Assembly: GCF_003612125.1 (NCBI RefSeq)
Contig: NZ_RAWI01000013.1
Coordinates: 1 to 57,568 of the forward strand
Length of the DNA: 57,568 bases
From: Corallococcus praedator
Lineage (GTDB): Bacteria > Myxococcota > Myxococcia > Myxococcales > Myxococcaceae
Direction: 5' to 3'
Under the pieces are notes generated by a model, which was not told where the DNA came from, made no database searches, and saw only the letters and a list, made by a program, of their open reading frames with translations. Positions within the stretch are counted from its first letter, which is position 1. The number at the start of each line of letters is the position of its first letter. Of this stretch, positions 32,929 to 39,737 are shown one piece after another. The translations under genes and the position numbers were made by a program.

Positions 32929-33549
32929 CTACTTCCAGGAGCGCGGCACCGCGCCGTCCTTCCCGGTGACGGGGTCGCTGGAAGGCACGGGCACCTGCGC
33001 GATGCGCTTCACCGACGCGTCGTGTGTCTTCGCATCCGGCCGCTGCAGGTCCCACTGGCCGTGCCCCTGTGGGTACGCACCCACGACGAGGAAGTCGCCG
33101 CTCGACTCCACGCGCTTGTGGCCGGTGCCCGCGGGCAGCACCACCACGTCCCCCGCCTGCACGCTGACGACCTGTCCCGCTTCACCGCCGAGCATCAGCT
33201 TCGCGGTGCCCTTCGCCACGCCCAGCACCTCATGCGCGGTGGAGTGGTAGTGGTGGAAGTCATAGACGCTGGAGCGCCACTGCGGCGGCCAACCGTTGGT
33301 GGCGAAGCGCTGCTCGAACGCCGCGGCCACGTCGCCTTCCTTCGCGAACACCGCGCGGTACACCAGCACCGGGAAGCGGCTGTTGGGCACCTGCCCGTCG
33401 TCCTTGAACTGGAGCCGCGTGGGCTCCGGGGCTTCCGCGTGCGCACCGGCCGAGGCGAGCGACAGCGCAGCACCCGCGACCGCACCCACGGACATCCACC
33501 GTGAAGCGCCCGGCGTGTGGGAGTCCTTCGGCTTGCGGAAGTCCTTCAT
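32929..33549 (-). CDS. Exported cupin-domain protein
   Basis: A 206-aa protein with a signal peptide ending near AHA-EA (about residue 39), then a single cupin domain. The metal-site motif is FHHYHSTAHEVLGVAKG, with a second motif LPAGTGHKRVESSGDFLVVG. These fit the bicupin-type H-x-H-x(n)-E/H pattern of metal-binding cupins, but the substrate cannot be deduced. ATG 33549 has a strong GGGAGG at about 6 nt. The frame's earlier start at 33972 reads as non-coding. Its stop lies only 3 bp from the TonB-like lipoprotein's stop. Confidence 0.82.
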   Translation of the reverse strand: MKDFRKPKDSHTPGASRWMSVGAVAGAALSLASAGAHAEAPEPTRLQFKDDGQVPNSRFPVLVYRAVFAKEGDVAAAFEQRFATNGWPPQWRSSVYDFHHYHSTAHEVLGVAKGTAKLMLGGEAGQVVSVQAGDVVVLPAGTGHKRVESSGDFLVVGAYPQGHGQWDLQRPDAKTHDASVKRIAQVPVPSSDPVTGKDGAVPRSWK

Positions 33550-33726
33550 CGCGCACCTCCCTCGCGGCGTCGGACCGCGAACATGACAGGGCCAACCTGT
33601 GAAGGGTCCGGGGCTCGCGCAACGCTGGAACGGGGGCCCTTCTGACTCATCGTCAAACCGGAGGGATGGGTAAATGTCCCAAACGTTCGTTCCTGAAAAA
33701 GCCTGCTCCCCCATCGTGAGTCCAGG

Positions 33727-33755
33727 TTGTCGCTCCCGGAGGCCGTTCCTACCTT
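33727..33755 (+). promoter_or_regulatory. Weak candidate promoter of the coiled-coil lipoprotein
   Basis: TTGTCG (33727-33732) and TACCTT (33750-33755) are 17 nt apart. The -35 box matches the sigma-70 consensus at four positions and the -10 box at three. It is the best candidate in the 259-bp divergent spacer, where I see no gene; the spacer also has an AT-rich stretch near 33670-33705. Confidence 0.3.
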
Positions 33756-33808
33756 GCGCTGCCTGACGGTCGGTGGACGACCCGAACCACCTGGGAGGCG
33801 ACGTGGGG

Positions 33809-34198
33809 ATGCGGCGGATGTGGCTCGGACTGACAGCGGTCGTGGGGCTCGCCGTGGTGTCCACCGGATGCGGGGGGCCGACGCCGGAAGACGCCGAAGC
33901 GCGGCTCGCGGTGCTGGAGGCTGAAGGCAAGCAGATGGACCAGGCCCTGGACGCGGTCGAGGACCGGCTCATGGGCAGCCAGGGCCGGCTCGCGATGTGG
34001 AGCGAGCTGGGGCGGCGTCACCAGGAGGTCAGCGTCGTCCAGTGCAAGGTGGCGGACGCGCACCTCGCCGCCATCATGAAGCACTACGACAAGCAGGACC
34101 AGAAGGCGCGCACCGTCAAGCAGCGCAACTCGATGGCGTCCGTGGACACCTCCGTGCTCACCTCCGGCAAGGCGCCCGCGCAGCAGGGCCGCCCCTAG
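33809..34198 (+). CDS. Small coiled-coil lipoprotein
   Basis: A 129-aa lipoprotein with signal GLAVVSTGCGG (Cys21). The mature part is almost all helical (EDAEARLAVLEAEGKQMDQA, WSELGRRHQEVSVVQCKVAD) with one internal cysteine, ending in a Ser/Gln-rich tail. It resembles small outer-membrane lipoproteins of the coiled-coil type, but I recognise no family. ATG 33809 has GGAGG at about 10 nt; a GTG two codons earlier has it at 4 nt. Convergent with the next SDR gene, 7 bp between stops. Confidence 0.6.
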   Translation: MRRMWLGLTAVVGLAVVSTGCGGPTPEDAEARLAVLEAEGKQMDQALDAVEDRLMGSQGRLAMWSELGRRHQEVSVVQCKVADAHLAAIMKHYDKQDQKARTVKQRNSMASVDTSVLTSGKAPAQQGRP

Positions 34199-34205
34199 AG
34201 TCCGC

Positions 34206-35033
34206 TCAACCTTCGCGGGCCAGGCGCGCGCGGAAGTGCTTGTCCACCGCGATGACGCCGTGGAGGAACAGGCCGGGCATCCACCGGCGCATGCGCCAGA
34301 ACCAGCGCGCATCCATCATGGGCAGCACGTGCGGTGCGTTCCGGTCCACGGCCGTGAGCAACCGCGCGGCGACCAGCTCCGGTCCCACCTTCGAGCCATC
34401 CACCAGCTTCGCGCCCATGCCCTTCAGCGTCGGATCCGAATAGCGCGCCGACGCTGCGATGTTCGTCCGGAAGAACGTGGGGCACGCCACCGTGACGCCC
34501 AGGCCCAGCGGCCTCAGCTCCGCGTAGAGCGTCTCCGACAGCGCGACCACGGCGGCCTTGGACGCGTTGTAGGCCGCCAGGTGCGGCGCGAAGATGAGCC
34601 CCGCGGCGGACGCGATGTTGAGCACGTGTCCGGTGCCCTGCTTGCGCAGGCGCGGCACGAAGCTGTGGCAGCCGTGGATGACGCCCCACAGGTTCACGTC
34701 CAGCACGCGCCGCCACTCGGCGAGCGGCAGCTCTCCCACGTCCCCCGCCGCGCCCACGCCCGCGTTGTTGACGAGCAGGTCCACGCCGCCGAACGCGTCA
34801 TCCGCGGCGCGCGCCAGGGCCTCCACCGCTTCGGGGTTCGTGACGTCGCACGGGAACACGCGCGCTTCGCCGCCCCGTTCGGTGACGCGGCGGGCGGTCT
34901 CCTCCGCGGTGGCCGGGTCCACGTCCGACACCACGACCCGCGCCTGACGGGCCGCCAGGGCTTCACACAGCGCGCGGCCCAGGCCACTGCCGGCACCGGT
35001 CACCACCGCGCGGGGACGAGAGGGAAGGCTCAT
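34206..35033 (-). CDS. SDR-family oxidoreductase
   Basis: A 275-aa classical short-chain dehydrogenase. The NAD(P)-binding TGAGSGLG is at residue 12 and the NNAG motif is in DLLVNNAGVGAAG. The catalytic triad is Ser in LNIASAAGL and Tyr/Lys in AAYNASKAAV. Asp in SDVDPAT at the end of beta-2 favours NAD+ over NADP+. The C-terminal part carries a hydrophobic patch (RWFWRMRRWMPGLFLHGV). The substrate is unknown; related proteins act on fatty alcohols, sugars or steroids. ATG 35033 is used because the longer frame does not look like protein. Confidence 0.88.
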   Translation of the reverse strand: MSLPSRPRAVVTGAGSGLGRALCEALAARQARVVVSDVDPATAEETARRVTERGGEARVFPCDVTNPEAVEALARAADDAFGGVDLLVNNAGVGAAGDVGELPLAEWRRVLDVNLWGVIHGCHSFVPRLRKQGTGHVLNIASAAGLIFAPHLAAYNASKAAVVALSETLYAELRPLGLGVTVACPTFFRTNIAASARYSDPTLKGMGAKLVDGSKVGPELVAARLLTAVDRNAPHVLPMMDARWFWRMRRWMPGLFLHGVIAVDKHFRARLAREG

Positions 35034-35184
35034 GGTTTCAAGGCTCCTGACCCGGTGATGGGGCGGCGTGGAACGTCGTGACGCGACAGGGCTAGCACGC
35101 CGGGTGAGGGAGTGGCCATGCGCCCGGAAGGGCCCGGGGGCGGCCTCACGTTTCCCGACGAGCGGGCAGGCGGGCGCACGATTC

Positions 35185-35475
35185 GTGACCCGGGGGCGGA
35201 AGTTGGCTAGAACCCAGGCCGTGCAATGCGCCTGGTTCGGAGCTCTGGCGGTGGTGTCGGCCATGCTCCTGGGATGCAACAACCTGGAGTCCTGCGGCTC
35301 CACGTCCGTGGACATCACCCGGACCGACGGGAGTCTCTACCGTTGCGTCACGTCCGAGGACTGCCCCCGCACCTCGCGCGTCTCCGTGTGCGTCACGGAC
35401 GTGTCCTCGGAGCGTGAATGCGTGCGCTGCGACGAGACGCGCTGCGTGCGCCTCATCCCGGAGTCGTGCGAATGA
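35185..35475 (+). CDS. Small Cys-rich lipoprotein
   Basis: A 96-aa protein when started at GTG 35185, which supplies the basic N-region before the hydrophobic core AVVSAMLLGC (lipobox Cys). Other starts (35203 TTG, 35221 GTG) give shorter signals. After the lipid-modified Cys the mature domain has eight further cysteines, including YRCVTSEDCPRTSRVSVC and ECVRCDETRC, so it probably forms several disulphides. No family is recognised. Its last codons overlap the TPR lipoprotein's ATG by 4 bp (ATGA), so the two are translated together and may interact. Confidence 0.6.
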   Translation: MTRGRKLARTQAVQCAWFGALAVVSAMLLGCNNLESCGSTSVDITRTDGSLYRCVTSEDCPRTSRVSVCVTDVSSERECVRCDETRCVRLIPESCE

Positions 35476-36392
35476 AGCAGGCAGCCCGACGCTGGGTGTT
35501 CGCGTTCGCGGTGGGGACGCTGGCCGTCACGGGCTGCCGCGACAAGCCGGTGGACCACATGCAGCGCGCGCGTGACGCCATCTTCGAGAAGCGTCCGGAC
35601 GAAGCGCTGGTGGAGTACCGCAAGGCGTACGACATGCTCCTGCGCGACGAGGCTCCGGAGGCGCTGGTGATGCGCGCCCGGGCCCTCAAGGGCGCCGCGG
35701 ACGTGTACTGGCTGGAGCAGCGCAAGGTGAAGGAGGCGGTGTCCGTCTACCGCCAGCTCATCCAGCAGTGCCCGGAGTCCCCGGAGGCGCTGGACGCGCG
35801 CATCATCCTGGCGGAGCTGCTGCGGGTGCACTACCGCGACCTGCGCGGCTCCATCGACCAGCTCACCGCCGCGCTGCACCGCAACCCGCCGCAGGGCGCG
35901 GAGCTCCAGTACCAGGTGGCCAAGCTCTACTTCGAGCTGGCGGACTATCCGCAGTGCGAGCTGGAGGCGCGCAAGCTGCCCGAGCGCTTCGCCACCAGCG
36001 TGTACGTGGACGACTCCATCTACCTCCAGGCCCAGGCGCTGGCCATGATGGAGGGCAAGCGGCAGGAAGCGCTGCGCACCTTCGCGGACCTGCGCTCGCG
36101 CTTCCCGGACTCGGAGCTGGCGCCGCACGCCCTCTTCGAGATGGGCAAGCTGCGCGCGGACGCGGGCGACAACGAGAAGGCCATCGAGACCTGGGTGGAG
36201 ACGCTCAAGACGCACCCGGATCCGACGCTCGTGCAGGACGCCATCGTGAGGGCACGCCGCCGGCTGGCGAACCTCACGGTCGAAGGCATCGGCAAGAAGG
36301 AAGTGGCGTTCGACCGCGCCAAGCAGGCCCGCACCTCCGTGGAAGCCATGGGAGGCACCGCCGAGGAAGCCGCCCGCGACCGCGGGGACTGA
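35472..36392 (+). CDS. TPR-repeat lipoprotein
   Basis: A 306-aa lipoprotein with signal FAVGTLAVTGC (Cys22). The remainder consists of about six tetratricopeptide-like helical pairs (AIFEKRPDEALVEYRKAYDM, LELADYP-type PQCELEARKLPERF, AGDNEKAIETWVETLKTHPD). TPRs bind peptides, so it is a scaffold in the periplasm or at the outer membrane. It resembles the YbgF/BamD class without a matching full-length arrangement, and a role in outer-membrane assembly is only a guess. The ATGA overlap shows coupling to the Cys-rich lipoprotein. Confidence 0.8.
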   Translation: MKQAARRWVFAFAVGTLAVTGCRDKPVDHMQRARDAIFEKRPDEALVEYRKAYDMLLRDEAPEALVMRARALKGAADVYWLEQRKVKEAVSVYRQLIQQCPESPEALDARIILAELLRVHYRDLRGSIDQLTAALHRNPPQGAELQYQVAKLYFELADYPQCELEARKLPERFATSVYVDDSIYLQAQALAMMEGKRQEALRTFADLRSRFPDSELAPHALFEMGKLRADAGDNEKAIETWVETLKTHPDPTLVQDAIVRARRRLANLTVEGIGKKEVAFDRAKQARTSVEAMGGTAEEAARDRGD

Positions 36393-36424
36393 AGCCGGCT
36401 GGCGGGCGCATTCGCGTGCGCCGT

Positions 36425-36491
36425 CCTCCCACGCATGCCATGTAACGGCGAGGCCGGGCCCTGTCGGGCCGGGCATCTCTCTCGTGGGAGG
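36425..36491 (+). promoter_or_regulatory. Possible leader hairpin covering the ydfG ribosome-binding site
   Basis: CCTCCCACG (36425-36433) is a perfect 9-bp complement of CGTGGGAGG (36483-36491), which contains the GGGAGG Shine-Dalgarno 6 nt before the ydfG ATG. The 49-nt loop holds a smaller GC stem near 36453-36473. If the leader starts upstream of 36425, the fold would hide the ribosome-binding site. No known riboswitch consensus is recognised. Confidence 0.4.
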
Positions 36492-36497
36492 AATCAC

Positions 36498-37247
36498 ATG
36501 AACGTGCTGGTGACAGGGGCCACCGCGGGCATCGGGCTGGCCGTCGCGCGCCGCTTCGTGAAGGAAGGCGCGCGCGTCATCGCCACCGGGCGCCGGGGCG
36601 AGCGGCTGGACGCGCTGAAGGCCGAGCTGGGCGAAAGGCTCCTGCCGGTGACGCTGGACGTGACGGACCGGGCGGCCGTGCAGCAGGCCTTCGAGTCGCT
36701 GCCCGCGGACTTCGCGCAGGTGGACGTGCTGGTCAACAACGCGGGGCTCGCGCTGGGGTTGGACCCCGCGCAGACGGCGCGGCTGGAGGACTGGGACGTG
36801 ATGGTGGACACCAACGTCAAGGGGCTCCTGTACTGCACGCGCGCGGCGCTGCCGGGCATGGTGGCGCGCGACCGGGGCCACGTCATCAACATCGGTTCCG
36901 TCGCGGGGGAGTTCCCCTATCCGGGCGGCAACGTGTACGGCGCGACGAAGGCGTTCGTGCACCAGTTCAGCCTGAACCTGCGCGCGGACCTGCACGGCAC
37001 GTCGGTGCGCGTGACGGACATCGAGCCGGGGCTGCTGGGCGGCACGGAGTTCTCCAACGTGCGCTTCCGGGGCGATGACGCCCGCGCCGCGTCCATGTAC
37101 TCGAACACGCAGCCGCTCATGCCGGAGGACATCGCGGACACGGTGCACTGGGTGGCCTCGCGGCCCGCGCACGTGAACATCAACATCGTGTCGATGATGC
37201 CGGTGGCGCAGTCCTTCGGCGCGCTGCCGGTGAAGCGCCAGGGCTGA
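36498..37247 (+). CDS. ydfG: SDR-family NADP-dependent 3-hydroxy acid dehydrogenase (YdfG-like)
   Basis: A 249-aa classical SDR closely matching YdfG, which oxidises L-allo-threonine, serine and other 3-hydroxy acids. The cofactor motif is VTGATAGIG and the Arg-rich IATGRRGERL favours NADP. The NNAG motif is DVLVNNAGLALG. The catalytic Ser lies in INIGSVAGEFPYP and Tyr/Lys in VYGATKAFVHQF. The later DIEPGLLGGTEFSNVRFRGD and NINIVSMMPVAQSFG are characteristic of YdfG. GGGAGG lies 6 nt before the ATG. Its stop is within an inverted repeat shared with the next convergent gene. Confidence 0.9.
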   Translation: MNVLVTGATAGIGLAVARRFVKEGARVIATGRRGERLDALKAELGERLLPVTLDVTDRAAVQQAFESLPADFAQVDVLVNNAGLALGLDPAQTARLEDWDVMVDTNVKGLLYCTRAALPGMVARDRGHVINIGSVAGEFPYPGGNVYGATKAFVHQFSLNLRADLHGTSVRVTDIEPGLLGGTEFSNVRFRGDDARAASMYSNTQPLMPEDIADTVHWVASRPAHVNINIVSMMPVAQSFGALPVKRQG

Positions 37248-37276
37248 AGCCTGACGCCCGGGCTTCGCTTCAGCCC
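37241..37276. terminator. Bidirectional hairpin containing both stop codons
   Basis: GGGCTGAAG (37241-37249) pairs with CTTCAGCCC (37268-37276), a perfect 9-bp stem with an 18-nt loop. The ydfG stop TGA is at 37245-37247 and the opposite gene's stop is at 37270-37272, so each stop codon lies in one arm. A second pairing GAAGCC/GGCTTC (37246-37266) is possible. Confidence 0.6.
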
Positions 37277-38178
37277 GGTACGGGAAGGACTGCTTCCAGG
37301 AGCGGCGCGGGCACCGAAGGGTCGTCCGCGTCCGCCACCAGCAGCAGGTGGATGCGGCCGCGCTCCACGCGCGCGTCCACGCCCTCCAGCTTCACGCCCG
37401 CGTCCACCGCGTCCAAGTAGACCGGCGTCCCATCCGGCGCGAGCACGCCCACCGCGGAGCCCTTCACCGGCCCATCCGCCACGCGGTCGCGCGAGTCCTC
37501 CGCCGTGGCGGTGAACACCACGCGTCCATCCGGCAGCGCGGACGCGTCCGTGAAGGACAGCCGGACGCCGTTGGCCTCCCCCAGCTCCCACCGGCGCACG
37601 GTGCGCACCGCCGCCGGCCCCAGCGCGCCCGCGTCCACGCCGCCCAGCACGCGGTCCAGGTCCAGGTCCACCAGCGCGTCCACGCCGCCCTCGCCGTTGC
37701 CCCGGTTGAGCAGCCGCAGGAACCTGCCCGTCACCGCCGCGCCTTCCACGTTGAGCGCCACCAGCTCGCGCTCCAACTGCACGTAGAGCCCCGTGCAGTC
37801 CACCGTGCGCGGCGGCCCCGCCAGCGTCCCGTCCGCGTTCAGGGGCAGCACCGACGCCCGGCGCCGCACCGGCGTCGAACCCGAGGGCAGCGCCAGCAGC
37901 GCGCCGTGCGCGAACGCGGCGGAGGGGCCCAGCCGGCACAGCGCCTCCAGGTCGGGCTTGGCCGCCTTGCGTGCCGAGTGCTCGTCGGGAAGCTCTCCGG
38001 GAAACAGGCGCACGGAGTGGCCCGGCGCGTCCCCGGTGGCGGGGAACACGGCCAGGTGGAGCGCGTCGTCCGCGACCACGTAGAGCCAGTCCCCCACGCG
38101 CACCAGCCCGCTGGCGGCGGCGACATGGCCGGGCGGGTCCGTCAGGGTCAGCGTGCGCCGCGGGGTGGTGACGATCAT
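37270..38178 (-). CDS. Probable beta-propeller protein, DUF6929-like
   Basis: A 302-aa protein without signal peptide. Its early part reads HVAAASGLVRVGDWLYVVAD, then a charged ARKAAKPDLEALCRL segment, and later strands such as VLPLNADGTLAGPP, DALVDLDLDRVLGG and HLLLVADADDPSVPAPLL. The strand-rich pattern and the K-P-D-L-E-A-L motif resemble the DUF6929 family of predicted propellers, which I mention with modest confidence. The function is unknown. GGAGG lies 7 nt before the ATG. It ends within the hairpin shared with ydfG. Confidence 0.6.
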   Translation of the reverse strand: MIVTTPRRTLTLTDPPGHVAAASGLVRVGDWLYVVADDALHLAVFPATGDAPGHSVRLFPGELPDEHSARKAAKPDLEALCRLGPSAAFAHGALLALPSGSTPVRRRASVLPLNADGTLAGPPRTVDCTGLYVQLERELVALNVEGAAVTGRFLRLLNRGNGEGGVDALVDLDLDRVLGGVDAGALGPAAVRTVRRWELGEANGVRLSFTDASALPDGRVVFTATAEDSRDRVADGPVKGSAVGVLAPDGTPVYLDAVDAGVKLEGVDARVERGRIHLLLVADADDPSVPAPLLEAVLPVPG

Positions 38179-38215
38179 GGAACGGCCTCCGAGCCTGGGG
38201 GCGCAGCGTCGCGGA

Positions 38216-39544
38216 TTACAGCAGGGTGCCGCGCAGGAAGAGGCTGGCCGCGGTGAAGTAGATGACGAGTCCTGTCACGTCCACCAGCGTGGCCACGAAG
38301 GGCGCGGACGCGCTCGCGGGGTCGAAGCCCACGCGCCTCAGGATGAACGGCAGCATGGACCCGGACAGCGTGCCGAACAGCACCACGCCCACCAGCGACA
38401 CGCCCACCGTGAGGCCGATGACCACCGCATGGTCGCCATAGCTGTGGAACAGCGCCTGCCACACCATCACGCGGATGAAGCCCACGAGCCCCAGCACCGA
38501 GCCCAGCGCCAGCCCCGTGCCCAGCTCCCGCCGGGCCACGCGCCACCAGTCCTTCAGCCGCATCTCCGACAGCGCCAGCGCGCGGATGATGAGCGTGGTG
38601 GCCTGGCTGCCGGAGTTGCCGCCCGAGCTGATGATGAGCGGGATGAAGAGGCTCAGCACGACGGCGCGCGCGATCTCGTGTTCGAAGTAGCCCATCGCCG
38701 TGGCGGTGAGCATCTCCCCCAGGAAGAGCACCATCAGCCAGCCGGCGCGCTTCTTGAGCATCGCCAGGAAACCCACGTCGAAGTACGGCGCGTCCAGGGC
38801 CTCCATGCCGCCGACCTTCTGGATGTCCTCCGTGGCCTCCTCCTGCACCACGTCCACGATGTCGTCCACCGTGACGATGCCCTTCATGCGCTGGGCCTCG
38901 TCCACCACCGGCATGGCCATGAAGCTGTGTTCGGAGAAGGTGCGGCTGACGGCTTCCTGGTCGGTGTTCTCCGCCACGGTGATGACGTCGCGCTGCATGA
39001 CGTCCGCCACGCGCTTGTCCGGCGCGGCCTGGAAGAGCTGGCGCAGGGACAGCACGCCCTGCAAGCGCTGCTCGGTGTCCAGCACATAGGCGTAATAGAC
39101 GGTCTCCACCCGCTCGCGCGCCTGCTTGCGCAGGTAGCCGATGGCCTCGTCGATGCTCATGTCCGGGCGCACGCGGGCGAAGCGCGGGTTCATCAGACCG
39201 CCGGCGTCGTCCTCCGCGTAGGCCAGGAGGATGTTCACCTCGCGGCGGCTGGCGTCGTCCAACTGCGACAGGATGGCGTTGACCTGTTCAGGCTCCACCG
39301 CCTGGACCAGGTCGGCCAGGTCGTCCGGGGGCAGCAGGCGCACCCAGGTGCGGCGCTCGCCCTGCGGCAGGGTCAGGATGAGCTCGGCCTGTTCTCGCGC
39401 GGACAGCCCGAGGAAGAAGTCGTCCGCCACCGCCGGGGGCAGCAGGCGGAAGCCTTCCAGGCGCTCGTCCACGGACAGCACGGCCCAGGCCTCGTGGAGC
39501 TCGTCGGGGGACAACGCGTTCTGGCTCTGGGGACTCTCCACCAT
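38216..39544 (-). CDS. mgtE: MgtE-type magnesium transporter
   Basis: A 442-aa Mg2+ channel/transporter. Residues 1-130 are the helical N domain (LPPDDLADLVQAVEPEQVNA, ILLAYAEDDAGGLMNPRFAR). Residues about 135-260 form two CBS domains (VYYAYVLDTEQRLQGVLSLR, MPVVDEAQRMKGIVTVDDIV) that gate the pore by binding Mg2+. The transmembrane part (about 280-442) has five helices with the signature IISSGGNSGSQATTLIIRAL and a DVTGLVIYF pore helix. Length fits the family (about 450). The ATG is preceded by GAGG. Only a short 37-bp gap separates it from the upstream propeller gene's start side. Confidence 0.95.
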   Translation of the reverse strand: MVESPQSQNALSPDELHEAWAVLSVDERLEGFRLLPPAVADDFFLGLSAREQAELILTLPQGERRTWVRLLPPDDLADLVQAVEPEQVNAILSQLDDASRREVNILLAYAEDDAGGLMNPRFARVRPDMSIDEAIGYLRKQARERVETVYYAYVLDTEQRLQGVLSLRQLFQAAPDKRVADVMQRDVITVAENTDQEAVSRTFSEHSFMAMPVVDEAQRMKGIVTVDDIVDVVQEEATEDIQKVGGMEALDAPYFDVGFLAMLKKRAGWLMVLFLGEMLTATAMGYFEHEIARAVVLSLFIPLIISSGGNSGSQATTLIIRALALSEMRLKDWWRVARRELGTGLALGSVLGLVGFIRVMVWQALFHSYGDHAVVIGLTVGVSLVGVVLFGTLSGSMLPFILRRVGFDPASASAPFVATLVDVTGLVIYFTAASLFLRGTLL

Positions 39545-39684
39545 GAAGTGCCTCGGAAGGGGAGGGCGCGCGCGCTTCGATGCGCGGCGCGCCGGCCTCT
39601 CTACACCCCCGAGGAGGGCGCGGCGAGTGGAAGGCGCGAAACATCGCCCTGAAACTTCGCCCGCCTGCCTGGTCCGTCCATCGA

Positions 39685-39714
39685 CCCCCGGGCCACGGCC
39701 TCATGGCCCGGGGG
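39685..39714 (-). terminator. 10-bp hairpin downstream of the cytochrome gene
   Basis: CCCCCGGGCC (39685-39694) and GGCCCGGGGG (39705-39714) form a perfect 10-bp stem with a 10-nt loop. It lies 24 bp past the cytochrome stop on the minus strand. There is no T-tract. Confidence 0.55.
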
Positions 39715-39737
39715 CCTGTCTGCCTTCGCGGCCTGTC

